Position numbers and translations under genes: made by a program
Notes under the pieces: generated by a model
The model's input: only the letters and a program-made list of their open reading frames with translations
Databases searched by the model: none
What the model was told of the DNA's origin: nothing
In this document: piece by piece, positions 9,054 through 17,826 of the stretch
Position numbering within the stretch: the first letter of the stretch is position 1
Layout of the letters: each line of letters opens with the position of its first letter
DNA from: Chroococcidiopsis thermalis PCC 7203
GTDB lineage: Bacteria > Cyanobacteriota > Cyanobacteriia > Cyanobacteriales > Chroococcidiopsidaceae
Length of the DNA: 64,000 bases
Reading direction: 5' to 3'
Assembly: GCF_000317125.1 (NCBI RefSeq)
Contig: NC_019695.1
Span: forward strand, 1,352,336 to 1,416,335

Positions 9054-9077
9054 GGGCGCACAGCTGTGCGCCCCTAC
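9050..9077. repeat. perfect 28-bp palindrome, family A
   Basis: Half-site GTAGGGGCGCACAG followed by its exact complement. Identical perfect copies occur at 36119-36146 and 55322-55349. Its TAG at 9051-9053 is the stop codon of ygfZ. A partial second copy (GCGCCCCTACAGATCC) follows. It may also serve as a bidirectional terminator hairpin. Confidence 0.95.
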
Positions 9078-9109
9078 AAATCCTAATATTCATTGCGCCC
9101 CTACAGATC

Positions 9110-9853
9110 CTAATATTCATAAGGATTTTGGGGTTCGGGAATTTTCTTGGGGGCAGCATTGGTTTGAATAGTTAATTGGCGTTTATCTTTTAAAGTTTCG
9201 GTGATCATTTGTCCTTCCACCTCCAGCCAAGTATCGGGCGGATAAGCCTGACGATCTTCCGTCAATTTGACTGGCAACCCCACCGGATAGGCATCAGCGG
9301 CGCAGCAGGTAATAACAAACCGCGAAAGGAGCAAGTAATTAGGTGGAAATTCCGGCGGATGGATCGTAAATCCTTGCACCTTGACTTTTTGACCTGTGTA
9401 TGCATCAGGTTCGGGATAAACATTCAGCGTGCGCACCCAATCTAACAGCGATCGCTCCTCTGGTTTGACAGAACCGTAAAAGGCTTGGGGTTGGGAACGG
9501 GTAGCAGCGAGAAAGTCTGTCACCCCCCTTTGCATGGCGGTTTGGCTGGCAAAAACGCGGGGAGTGAAAATCAACCCGGCGATCGCAGTTACCAATAGCA
9601 AAATACTGCTAAAACCAGGCGGAAGCAAACTGATATGACGCACTGGCAATATGCGGCGTTGACGCAGGAGTTGCCAAGCCTTTAAACCTGCTACACTTAA
9701 AAACCCAATTCCCCCAGCAATAACCAACCAAAAATAATCGGGGTGAATTAATAAATTTAGCTTACCAGTCAGCCAGTATTTCAGCATCAAACTGCCCCAA
9801 GCAGCGATCGCAAATACTTCTAACCAATTGTAAATTTTAGACTTTTGATTCAT
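9110..9853 (-). CDS. TIGR03943 family protein (YcgQ/UPF0703-like)
   Basis: The 247-residue protein starts at ATG 9853; the upstream in-frame extension translates a CAACTAC-type repeat and is ignored. The N-terminus has two to three membrane helices (YNWLEVFAIAAWGSLMLKYWL, PDYFWLVIAGGIGFLSVAGL, FSSILLLVTAIAGLIF), then an extracytoplasmic domain with an OB-like fold. That domain contains RFVITCCAADAYPVGLPV, the Cys-Cys motif typical of the family. Such proteins pair with UPF0718 permeases, as YcgQ with YcgR in Bacillus, and here the permease gene lies 50 bp upstream on the same strand. A metal-related export role is commonly inferred but unproven. Confidence 0.87.
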   Translation of the reverse strand: MNQKSKIYNWLEVFAIAAWGSLMLKYWLTGKLNLLIHPDYFWLVIAGGIGFLSVAGLKAWQLLRQRRILPVRHISLLPPGFSSILLLVTAIAGLIFTPRVFASQTAMQRGVTDFLAATRSQPQAFYGSVKPEERSLLDWVRTLNVYPEPDAYTGQKVKVQGFTIHPPEFPPNYLLLSRFVITCCAADAYPVGLPVKLTEDRQAYPPDTWLEVEGQMITETLKDKRQLTIQTNAAPKKIPEPQNPYEY

Positions 9854-9903
9854 GTAGTAGTAATTGGTAGTTGGTAGTTGGTAGTTGGTCACGCACTACG
9901 TAT

Positions 9904-10920
9904 TTAAATAACATATAAATTAACAAATAGAGTAAATAAAAATGTTAATTGAGCAACTAAGGCAAATAGATAAATAATTGCCCGGGGTTTAAAGATTGAT
10001 AGCATTAGACCAATGCCTTTGAGGTCGATCGTGGGTCCAAAGATTAAAAAGGCTAGTAACGAACCGCTGGTAAAAGTGGAGGCAAAGGATAGGGCAAAGA
10101 ATGAATCTACTGTAGAACAAATCGATACAACTGCTGCTAAGAGCATCATGGTGAGAATAGAGGTAATTTCACCACCACCAAGATTTAAAATGACCTCGCG
10201 GGGAATAAAAACTTGAATTAATGCCGCGATCGCGCTGCCAATGACTAAAACAGAACCGAGTTCGCGTAGTTCTTGAATGGTGTTATCTAATAACAACCGT
10301 AAGCGTTCTGATAATGGTTTAATTGGCGTAGCTGCTAAATTTGCCTGTAACACAGATGCATCTAACCTAATTGGATCTCCCGTTCCTGATAGCCAAAATG
10401 TACCCGATTGTAATAAGTCAGACGAGGTTTTTTTCCTATCTTTGTGCGGCTGTTTTGGTTGCCAAGCTGCTGCTAAAGCTGGTTGTAATAGGGGACGCAG
10501 ATCTTTTTGAACGCTGAATACCCAACCGATAATAGTGGCGATCGCTAATGAAAATACGACTCGTAAAACGACAATTTCTGGTTGATCGCGAAATGCCGTC
10601 CATGTTGCCCAAATAACAATTGGGTTGATCGTTGGTGCTGCTAATAAAAAGCCAATTGCTACGGGTGTAGGCACTCCCTGCATCAACATCCGTCTCGCCA
10701 CGGGGACGTTACCGCACTCGCACACGGGAAATAAAAATCCTACCATGCTACCAACCAAAGCACCTAACAGGGGGTTTTTGGGTAGTTTCGCAATTAACTT
10801 GCGTTCGTCTACAAATAGCAACAGTATCCCAGAGAATAACACCCCCAGCAGCAAAAACGGCATTGCCTCGACAAGCAAGCTGAGGAACAGGGTAAAAGCA
10901 TTGTTAAGCTGTTGGTTCAT
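9904..10920 (-). CDS. UPF0718/DUF318-type permease (YcgR/YraQ/ArsP-like)
   Basis: This 338-residue polytopic membrane protein has about eight hydrophobic segments in two halves separated by a cytoplasmic loop (about residues 155-205). Each half has the family signature: FPVCECGNVPVARRML in the first, with a paired CxC, and SICSTVDSFFALSFAST in the second. ArsP-like relatives export methylarsenicals; YcgR-like relatives are of unknown substrate. The pairing with the TIGR03943 gene immediately downstream favours the YcgR type. A thioredoxin/NHL gene ends 70 bp upstream on the same strand. The Cys residues could bind a metal or thiol-reactive substrate. Confidence 0.88.
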   Translation of the reverse strand: MNQQLNNAFTLFLSLLVEAMPFLLLGVLFSGILLLFVDERKLIAKLPKNPLLGALVGSMVGFLFPVCECGNVPVARRMLMQGVPTPVAIGFLLAAPTINPIVIWATWTAFRDQPEIVVLRVVFSLAIATIIGWVFSVQKDLRPLLQPALAAAWQPKQPHKDRKKTSSDLLQSGTFWLSGTGDPIRLDASVLQANLAATPIKPLSERLRLLLDNTIQELRELGSVLVIGSAIAALIQVFIPREVILNLGGGEITSILTMMLLAAVVSICSTVDSFFALSFASTFTSGSLLAFLIFGPTIDLKGIGLMLSIFKPRAIIYLFALVAQLTFLFTLFVNLYVI

Positions 10921-10990
10921 GCGTTGCGTAGCAGAAAGCGTTGTCGATTAGCAAACATCTGCCAAGCCATTGTAGCTAGATTTATTGACG

Positions 10991-12499
10991 CTACGGAATA
11001 CAAACATCAGGCGCGCATAAACCTGAAAATTCCATTGTATTTACGGTCAATGTATCTAATGCTACCCGCTTAATCGCATGGTTATTCGTATCGGCGACGT
11101 ACAAGTAAGCACCAAAAATACTCAGTCCAGAAGGCTCGTTAAAGCAGCTATTTTGACCTTGAGCATCGTGTAAACCCGCTACCCCTCCCAATATAGTTTG
11201 GCAATTACCGCTATGAGGACTGACTAATTTAATTTTGTGATTGTAAGTATCGGCTACCCACAAGAAATTTTGCGCAGATTCTATCCCCAAACAATGCTGG
11301 AGTCGTACGTCAGCACCAGTTCCATCGACATCGCCAAAACCGAATAATTCGCCACTCCCGCAGATTGTCCGTACTTGAGGATCGAGCATTAAGCCAATAC
11401 CGCGAATGGAACTACCTTCACTGTCAGCAACGTATAATTCTCTACCATTAGTGGTAATCCCGCTCGGTTGCGCAAAAGCCGAATCTGCGACTAAACCATC
11501 CAAACACGCTTCAGCACCTGTACCTGCGTAAGTTTGCAATATGCCTTTTTCTAAATCCATTTGCCAGATTTGATGATTTCCCGCCATCGCAATGAAGAGA
11601 TAATTCTTCAGCATCGTCAAATCCCAAGGGGAATTTAAAGCTATTTTTTGACCAATCCCACCATAAGGACGGATATTACGACTTTGTTCTCCGGTTCCGG
11701 CGATGGTTTCTACACGCTGTAACGGTAAGTTGATGCGGCGAATCGCGTGATTTTCGGTATCGGCTAGGTAGAGTAACTGGTTTTCATCATCCAATACCAT
11801 GCCTTGGGGGGCAAAAAATTGCGCTTGGGTAAAGTCTCCATCGGTTAACCCAGGTTTTCCCGTACCTATGACGTGGAGAATTTCTCCATCGAGGGTACTC
11901 CAAATAATGCGGTGATGTCCTGAATCAGCGATGAATAATCCAGTGGCAGTCGCCAATACTTTACCAGGAAATGCTATGGGTGTAGTTAAGGGTTGTCGTT
12001 GTTTTTCTAAAATTAGACTGAGTTCTTGAGATGCGATCGCACCTTTATCTCGATACTCTTGAATTAGTTTGGCAATTAATTCATCTAAAACTTCCCGATT
12101 TCCTTCCCCCGCAGCAGAGCTAATGACGTACCCTTCTGGGTCAATTATCATTAGCGTAGGCCACGCACGCACTGCATATTGTTGCCACACCTGAAAGCCA
12201 GTGTCAACTAAAACTGGATGCTCGATGTCATACCGCAGGATGGCTTGACGAATATTCTCGACTTCTTTTTCGTTATCGAATTTAGCCGAGTGAACGCCAA
12301 TAACCGTGAGGCTGTCCTTATACTTCTGTTCTAAATATTTCAAATCTGGCAGAACGTGCAAGCAGTTGATACAGCAATAAGTCCAAAAATCGAGAATGAC
12401 AATTCTACCTCTGAGTTGTTGAAGCGATAGCGGCTTGTCGGTATTTAGCCAAGGCTGATTTTGAGGTAGTTCCGGCGCTCTCACCCGTACAGTCTTCAT
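10991..12499 (-). CDS. thioredoxin-like/NHL-repeat protein (NHLRC2-like)
   Basis: The 502-residue protein has an N-terminal thioredoxin-fold domain (about residues 10-150) of the TlpA/AhpC type with the unusual active site CCINC in WTYCCINCLHVLP. A six-bladed NHL propeller follows (about 175-495), with repeated blades such as YLADTENHAIRRI, WVADTYNHKIKLV and YVADTNNHAIKRV. The layout matches animal NHLRC2, which has the same CCINC motif. No signal peptide is present, so it is probably cytoplasmic. Its 3' neighbour is the permease gene and its 5' neighbour the DUF202 gene, 8 bp away. The biological role in cyanobacteria is not known to me. Confidence 0.9.
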   Translation of the reverse strand: MKTVRVRAPELPQNQPWLNTDKPLSLQQLRGRIVILDFWTYCCINCLHVLPDLKYLEQKYKDSLTVIGVHSAKFDNEKEVENIRQAILRYDIEHPVLVDTGFQVWQQYAVRAWPTLMIIDPEGYVISSAAGEGNREVLDELIAKLIQEYRDKGAIASQELSLILEKQRQPLTTPIAFPGKVLATATGLFIADSGHHRIIWSTLDGEILHVIGTGKPGLTDGDFTQAQFFAPQGMVLDDENQLLYLADTENHAIRRINLPLQRVETIAGTGEQSRNIRPYGGIGQKIALNSPWDLTMLKNYLFIAMAGNHQIWQMDLEKGILQTYAGTGAEACLDGLVADSAFAQPSGITTNGRELYVADSEGSSIRGIGLMLDPQVRTICGSGELFGFGDVDGTGADVRLQHCLGIESAQNFLWVADTYNHKIKLVSPHSGNCQTILGGVAGLHDAQGQNSCFNEPSGLSIFGAYLYVADTNNHAIKRVALDTLTVNTMEFSGLCAPDVCIP

Positions 12500-12507
12500 G
12501 TAAAGTC

Positions 12508-12936
12508 TTACTCGACAATAACGGCGTTTAACGATTCTAGCGGAATGCTGAAGACGTAGTAGATGACTCCCACGCCTAACAGTAGCACGGCAATGCTAGT
12601 GACGATGACCCACCGATCGCCTGGTTCGTAAGTATCTGCATCAATGTCACGCCGAATCACAAAATAGTGTGCGGTTGAAAGCAGTACCATCGATAATCCT
12701 ACTATTCCAAAGGCTAAGCCCAATCTCCAACCATTACCAGGAGGTTGAGGCGCAAGCGGGGGACGGAGAATTCGCAGACGCACGATTAAGACACCAAATC
12801 CCATCAACGCGATCGCGCTGCGCATCCATGCTAAATAAGTCCGTTCGTTGGCTAAATGATCCCGCACGCGATTTGGATTTTTGAGCTGCGGTGTCAATGT
12901 TCCTGCATCAACTCGTTTAGGCTTGAATAATTCCAT
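12508..12936 (-). CDS. DUF202 (YidH-family) membrane protein
   Basis: The 142-residue protein starts at ATG 12936; an ATG at 12954 is an alternative. The DUF202 signature is clear: RDHLANERTYLAWMRSAIALM, with the first of three membrane helices starting there. Further helices are at GWRLGLAFGIVGLSMVLL and WVIVTSIAVLLLGVGVIYYVF. Function is unknown; related proteins sit in the inner membrane. The gene ends 8 bp before the thioredoxin/NHL gene, the tightest spacing in this cluster, so the two are very likely co-transcribed. Confidence 0.85.
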   Translation of the reverse strand: MELFKPKRVDAGTLTPQLKNPNRVRDHLANERTYLAWMRSAIALMGFGVLIVRLRILRPPLAPQPPGNGWRLGLAFGIVGLSMVLLSTAHYFVIRRDIDADTYEPGDRWVIVTSIAVLLLGVGVIYYVFSIPLESLNAVIVE

Positions 12937-13077
12937 GACTTCTACTTTCAGCACTGTGTACCGACATTAGTAGAAGAATACAAAAAATCTGTTTTGCAAA
13001 CAACGATTTGTCGAGCGGAATATAGTACGATAGGAAAGCCGCTTTAAATTACGGTATATCGGGCGATTTTATTGTAT

Positions 13078-14886
13078 ATGGATATTGCTCTTACCCTTGG
13101 TGTTCTGGGACTAGCCATAGTTTTCTTCATTTTTGAATGGCTCCCTGTAGATATTACCGCGATCGCGACAGCAGTTGTACTGATGCTACTGGGATTAATT
13201 ACCCCAGAAGAAGGGATAGCTGGCTTTAGCAACTCCGCAACCATCACGGTTTTAGCAATGTTCATTCTCAGTGGTGGGATCGAACGCACGGGTGCAATTC
13301 AAATCGTCAGCGATTTTCTACTGCGGCGAGGGGGAAAAAATCCGACACGGCAGATTTTTGTTTTAGGGGCGATCGTTGGTCCGATTACCGCTTTCCTCAA
13401 CAATACAGCAGTAGTTGCCGTTTTTATTCCAATTGTGGAGGAATGGAGTAGAAAGCGGAATATTTCTGTCTCTAAACTGCTCATACCGCTGTCCTACGCT
13501 ACGGTTCTAGGCGGAATGATTACAGTTATTGGCACTTCGACAAATGTTGTCGCCAGCAGTTTGTCAAAAAAGTTGGGATATGGAGAATTTAGTTTATTCC
13601 AATTTACCCCAGTAGGATTAATTACATTTGCGATCGGCTTAGTCTATCTTGCCTTCGCTGCACCTAAACTGTTACCAGACCGAAAAAAGCCAGCTGCGAC
13701 TCCAGCGATCGCCAACTACGGATTAAAAGATTACTTTAGTGAAGTTGTTGTCGCGCCACGCTCCAATTTAATCGGACAAACTTTACGTTCTAGCCAGATC
13801 GAGCAGCGATTCGATATTGACGTAGTGGAACTCTTTCACAACAGTCGCCGTTATACCAAACCTGTAGCAGATAAAGTGCTAGCGGGTGGCGATATTATGA
13901 TCGTGCGCGGTAATCGCAGCGACGTACTCAAAATTAGAGATGAGCGGGGGATTGAAATCTTACCAGAAATCGAATTTCAGCAAGAATTCCCAACATCTGA
14001 GTTAAGTTCGGAAAATCGAGCTATTTCTGAAGCTTTGATAATTTCCAACTCTAGTTTGATTGGCTCTACGCTCAAAGAGTTACAGTTTCACCAGCGTTAC
14101 AACCTCACAGTACTGGCAATTCGACGCAATGAGGAAATCATTCGCGATCGCTTGGGTAAAGTCAGATTGCAATTTGGCGATGTCTTACTATTACAAGGTG
14201 CAAGAGATAGTTTTATCGGACTGCAAAATAGTGCAGATTTACTGGTGGTAGAACCGCGAGAGGTGGAAACGCTGCGCCGAGACAAAGCCGCGATCGCGAT
14301 CGCGATTGGCTTAGGTGTAGTTATTACTGCTGCTTTTGAGTGGATACCAATTTTAGTCAGTTCCTTGGCAGGAGTTGTCTTAATGGTAGCGACTGGAGTG
14401 TTAAAGCCAAGAGAGATCTATCGGTCGGTACGTTGGGATATTATCTTCCTACTAGCCGGACTGATTCCCCTCGGTACGGCGATGGATAATTCAGGTGCAA
14501 CCAAGTGGTTAGCGGGTGGTTTAGCATCGCTCGGCGGTCAATTCTCTGGTTTTTGGTTACTAGTCTGCTTTTACATTGCCACAACCGTACTCACAGAGAT
14601 TCTATCTAACAATGCTGCCGTGGTGCTGATGCTTCCAGTTGCGGCTAATGTAGCAGAAACCTTGAGTCTCAATCCGTTTGCTTTTATGTTTGTCGTGACA
14701 TTTGCTGCTTCTAACAGCTATCTCACGCCAATTGGTTATCAGACGAATACGATGGTCTATGGTCCTGGTGGCTACAAATTCCTCGATTTTACCAAGGTAG
14801 GAGCGCCACTAAATTTAATTTTGACATTTCTGACACCTTTACTCATTGCTTGGCTGTATGGCGTGAACCAGCTGCCTGTAGATTAG
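13078..14886 (+). CDS. SLC13/DASS-type anion transporter with two TrkA-C domains
   Basis: The 602-residue protein has an N-terminal membrane half, two cytoplasmic RCK_C/TrkA-C domains in tandem (about residues 215-300 and 310-400) and a C-terminal membrane half, as in sulfate/sodium symporters of the DASS family. Family motifs are GPITAFLNNTAVVAVFIP, VIGTSTNVVAS and TEILSNNAAVVLMLP followed by NSYLTPIGYQTNTMVYGPGGY. The TrkA-C domains (SNLIGQTLRSS and SSLIGSTLKELQ) may gate transport by ligand binding. ATG 13078 is chosen over a TTG six bases upstream. The substrate is probably sulfate or another small anion, which cannot be told from sequence alone. Confidence 0.88.
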   Translation: MDIALTLGVLGLAIVFFIFEWLPVDITAIATAVVLMLLGLITPEEGIAGFSNSATITVLAMFILSGGIERTGAIQIVSDFLLRRGGKNPTRQIFVLGAIVGPITAFLNNTAVVAVFIPIVEEWSRKRNISVSKLLIPLSYATVLGGMITVIGTSTNVVASSLSKKLGYGEFSLFQFTPVGLITFAIGLVYLAFAAPKLLPDRKKPAATPAIANYGLKDYFSEVVVAPRSNLIGQTLRSSQIEQRFDIDVVELFHNSRRYTKPVADKVLAGGDIMIVRGNRSDVLKIRDERGIEILPEIEFQQEFPTSELSSENRAISEALIISNSSLIGSTLKELQFHQRYNLTVLAIRRNEEIIRDRLGKVRLQFGDVLLLQGARDSFIGLQNSADLLVVEPREVETLRRDKAAIAIAIGLGVVITAAFEWIPILVSSLAGVVLMVATGVLKPREIYRSVRWDIIFLLAGLIPLGTAMDNSGATKWLAGGLASLGGQFSGFWLLVCFYIATTVLTEILSNNAAVVLMLPVAANVAETLSLNPFAFMFVVTFAASNSYLTPIGYQTNTMVYGPGGYKFLDFTKVGAPLNLILTFLTPLLIAWLYGVNQLPVD

Positions 14887-15205
14887 TTTTTTTTGTAAGG
14901 TGAGCGTTGCCTACCCTACAAATGAATTTCTTTTTTGAGGCAGCCTCTAATAAAGCATGACCGTATCCTTGTCCGCGCCAAGTTTCATCTATCGATAAAA
15001 TATCGATATACAACCACTGCCAATAAGTCGAACCAATCAACCCGCCAGCCAGACGATCGCCTTCATTTCGTAAAAAGATAGCTAACTGCTGGAAATGTCC
15101 CTCACCTGCGCGATCGCGATTAAATGCCAGCAGTTGTTGCAAAATAAATTCTATGTCTTTAGGATGCGGCTTCTCAGTTATGTCAATCCTAAGCGGCTGT
15201 TTCAC
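14843..15205 (-). pseudogene. truncated GNAT acetyltransferase interrupted by a palindromic element
   Basis: From a GTG at 15205 the frame encodes a GNAT N-terminus: about 94 residues including GDRLAGGLIGSTYWQWLYIDIL and the acetyl-CoA loop TWRGQGYGHALLEAA. It then runs into KKKFICRVGNAHLT, which is translation of a 25-bp palindrome at 14895-14919, and reads on antisense into the end of the SLC13 gene. The C-terminal third normal for the family (the region usually ending with FYQKxGY) is missing. This is best read as a gene truncated when a repeat or rearrangement removed its 3' end. The product is probably inactive. Confidence 0.75.
14895..14919. repeat. 25-bp imperfect palindrome, family C
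   Basis: GTAAGGTGAGC, a short centre, then GCCTACCCTAC. The same 25-bp layout occurs at 19447-19471 with better symmetry. This copy lies at the break point of the truncated acetyltransferase gene. Confidence 0.8.
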
Positions 15206-15358
15206 AAAAATTCATCCCACTTAAAAAAGTTTAGCGTGCGTACAAATAGACTGTATCATCGCAAATAGAAGTAAAAAACTGTGGCTCATTCAGAGGTTTG
15301 TCGTATGTTGCGCTCGTAAATCATATAAACAGTTACTTTCAAACACTTTCGTTAAAAA

Positions 15359-16999
15359 ATGGGCAAATTTTACCCCCTCCTAGTCAGTGGTATTAGCATT
15401 CTGTGCTTTCTAGCTCAGATAACTCCACTACAAGCCCAAACTTTCATGAGGGAGCAGGGACGAGCTGGGAGCAGGGAGCAGAGGGGAAAGACAAGGGAGA
15501 AGGGGGAGACAAGGGAGAGGGGGGAGAAAAAACCAACAACTACCAATTACCAATTACCAATTACCCAAGTTTCCCAATTATCCGACGTGCAACCCGATGA
15601 CTGGGCAAGTCGAGCGTTACAATCTTTAATCTGGCGCTATGGAATAGTTACAGGCTATCCGAATGGGAAATTTCTCGGCAATCGTGCTTTGAGTCGTTAC
15701 GAATTTGCGGCGGCTTTAAGTACGGTAGTACGCCAATTGGAGGGAGCGATCGCTAATGGCAAGCCAGTACAAGCAACTCAAGATGATTTAGCGACTCTCG
15801 AAAAACTTCTGCAAGAGTATACTGCGGAATTAAAAGCTTTACAAAGCCGTTTAGATTCCCTGGAAGCTCGAAGCGCCGTACTCCAAGCACATGAGTTTTC
15901 CACAACGACTAAACTTGCAGGTCAAGTTATCTTTGCAATTAATGGGGGTGGCTTTGGCGGCGATTCCCTTCGCGACCCTACAGGTACAGAAATTGCCAAT
16001 AATAATCCTGTTACTACGTTATTTTACAGGACTCAGTTAGATTTTGATACGAGTTTTTCTGGTACTGACTTACTCAAAATTCGTTTGGATACTGGTAGTA
16101 ACGGCAACCGCGATAATGCAGCCGGAGTATTAGAACCTAATTTCGGCAGCGGACTTGATTTCTCGACCAGATCATCTCGAAATGGAGAATTGGGGCTGGG
16201 TCGGCTTTACTACAGCTTTAGCGCCGCTAAAAATCTCCAAATTGTTTTAGGGACTGCGATCGCACCTACAGATTATCTCGATCGCAATCGTTATGCTAAT
16301 CGCAGTTTTGTTGATTTTTCGACTCAAGCACTGGTTAACAACTACCTTCTCTTTCCGATTGACGAACAAGGTGCTGGGGCGGTTGTTAACTGGCAAGCGA
16401 ACGAGTTTTTTACATTACGGGCAATGTATCTTGCGGCAGACGCTGAAAATTCTGGCAGTCGCGATGAGGTTGAAGGTGTATCGGCTTTAACAAGGCTACT
16501 CTACCCAGATGAGGGTGGAGATCGCGGTTTATTTGGCAATCCTTATCAGGGGACGGTTGAGTTAGAATACTCTCCTAACCCAGGTTTTACTCTACGCTTG
16601 CAGTACAGTGGTGGAAATACTTTCGATCGCCATTTCGATGTATTGGGAGCGAATGTCGAACTCAATTTATCGCGCCAACTTGGAGTTTTTGGGCGTTATG
16701 GCTACGGCAGCTATGACGATACTATTTTTGGAGATCTCGAACCGTCTTACTGGATGGTGGGGATATCGTTACGCAATTTGTTACTACCTGGCGCTGTAGC
16801 GGGAATTGCGGCAGGTCAGCCTTTTGTGGAAAATGCTGTAGGGGATGCGACTCAAACAAACTTTGAAGCCTACTATAACTTTCCCCTAAATGAAAATCTA
16901 GCGATCGCTCCTTTAGTTCAAGCGATCGCCAACCCTAGCAATCAAGCAGATAATGGCACAATTATTACTGGTACTCTCCGCACCGTGTTCTCTTTTTAA
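15359..16999 (+). CDS. iron-uptake porin / SLH-OprB outer-membrane protein with repeat insert
   Basis: The 546-residue protein begins with a signal peptide (residues 1-27, ending LQAQ). Cyanobacterial porins of this family combine an SLH domain, which binds peptidoglycan-linked polymer, a coiled coil, and an OprB beta-barrel in the outer membrane. SLH motifs are visible near residues 77-120 (DVQPDDWASRALQSLIWRYG, GYPNGKFLGNRALSRYEFA). A coiled coil follows at about 140-180, then the barrel, ending in the typical terminal Phe (TLRTVFSF). Residues about 30-71 are a highly charged EQGRAG.../TTTNYQLPIT stretch translated from tandem repeats and do not belong to the family. The insert lies exactly between signal peptide and SLH domain. 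Confidence 0.9.
   Translation: MGKFYPLLVSGISILCFLAQITPLQAQTFMREQGRAGSREQRGKTREKGETRERGEKKPTTTNYQLPITQVSQLSDVQPDDWASRALQSLIWRYGIVTGYPNGKFLGNRALSRYEFAAALSTVVRQLEGAIANGKPVQATQDDLATLEKLLQEYTAELKALQSRLDSLEARSAVLQAHEFSTTTKLAGQVIFAINGGGFGGDSLRDPTGTEIANNNPVTTLFYRTQLDFDTSFSGTDLLKIRLDTGSNGNRDNAAGVLEPNFGSGLDFSTRSSRNGELGLGRLYYSFSAAKNLQIVLGTAIAPTDYLDRNRYANRSFVDFSTQALVNNYLLFPIDEQGAGAVVNWQANEFFTLRAMYLAADAENSGSRDEVEGVSALTRLLYPDEGGDRGLFGNPYQGTVELEYSPNPGFTLRLQYSGGNTFDRHFDVLGANVELNLSRQLGVFGRYGYGSYDDTIFGDLEPSYWMVGISLRNLLLPGAVAGIAAGQPFVENAVGDATQTNFEAYYNFPLNENLAIAPLVQAIANPSNQADNGTIITGTLRTVFSF
15445..15572 (+). repeat. nonamer and heptamer repeats inside the porin gene
   Basis: Purine-rich GGGAGCAGG and GGAGACAAG copies are followed by CCAATTA heptamers around 15540-15568. 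The heptamer orientation is the one that reads PITNYQL without stops. The same sequences are intergenic elsewhere, for example at 40335 and 54440. Confidence 0.88.
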
Positions 17000-17023
17000 A
17001 AACGCAACCCAAGATAGCAATCT

Positions 17024-17392
17024 CTAGCGTTTGTTCTCAACTTCTGCTTGAGCCTCATCCATAGCTGCTTTTTTGTTCGGCTCGTTAGTGTCAAATGTTA
17101 CTTTAGTTTGCTTGGCTTTGAGGTTGAGGACTTCAGGAATCTTTTTGGGCAGCGTCTTGATATTTTCTAGCCCGGTATCACCTATTCTTCTACCTGGCGC
17201 ATCTCCCAAATCTTCAGCTTTTTCTTGAATGCGCTTGACAGTATCAGGAGTGACAGGGTTGTATTCTCCCGTTGCAGATTCTACAGCGTTTGCTTGGAAT
17301 GCTGGCAGTGCGACAAATAAAATCGTTGCTAAAAATACGGTAACGATTCGACGCAAGCCCATGTGCTTCAACTTATCAACTACTTGCTTCAT
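17024..17392 (-). CDS. small secreted hypothetical protein, Lys/Glu-rich
   Basis: A 122-residue protein with a strong ribosome site (GGAGGA) just upstream of ATG 17392. A signal peptide is evident: RRIVTVFLATILFVALP, with probable cleavage after QANA. The mature part is about 85 polar residues with VTPDTVKRIQEKAEDLG and KAAMDEAQAEVENKR, likely helical, and contains no Cys. Size, signal and composition resemble the small secreted protein at 36248, and small exported cyanobacterial proteins sometimes annotated as low-temperature-induced, but I cannot confirm a family. It is convergent with the porin gene. Confidence 0.72.
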   Translation of the reverse strand: MKQVVDKLKHMGLRRIVTVFLATILFVALPAFQANAVESATGEYNPVTPDTVKRIQEKAEDLGDAPGRRIGDTGLENIKTLPKKIPEVLNLKAKQTKVTFDTNEPNKKAAMDEAQAEVENKR

Positions 17393-17826
17393 TTGAATCC
17401 TCCAATGATTTTGATTACTAAAATTAGCGTTTCTTTAGAGTAAAAACTTTTAGAAACACAATTGCTAAGGTTGCTAACAATAAGCGCTCCTTAATTGCTT
17501 TGTTTTAATTTTAGTTTTCGGATCGATCTTGCCGTAGGAGGCGATCGCATATCTTCTCTCTTGAGTAGGAGTTTTGAGCGAATGCCATAAATGAGTGAAT
17601 TTAACTTTAGTTAGACTTGGAGAGCGTTAAAATACTTCGTAGGTTTTGATTCGATCCCCCCAACCCCCGATGAATTGGGGGGCTAAGAACGATTCTGTCT
17701 TTTTTGTTGAAAAAAGGGGCTAAGAACGATTCTGTCTCCCCCTTTTTAAGGGAGATTAAGTAAGTACAATCTTGTCTCCCCCTTTTTAAGGGGGATTGAG
17801 GGGGACTTTTCCTTACCTCTCTAGAT
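17393..17826. repeat. gene-free spacer with C-rich repeated element
   Basis: No gene is visible in this gap. Bases about 17640-17815 hold copies of a CCCCCTTTTTAAGGGGGAT-like palindromic element with the spacer CTAAGAACGATTCTGTC duplicated. The same element type appears at 31360-31510 and 33805-33845. The rest is AT-rich and probably holds the promoter of the minus-strand secreted-protein gene. Confidence 0.75.
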
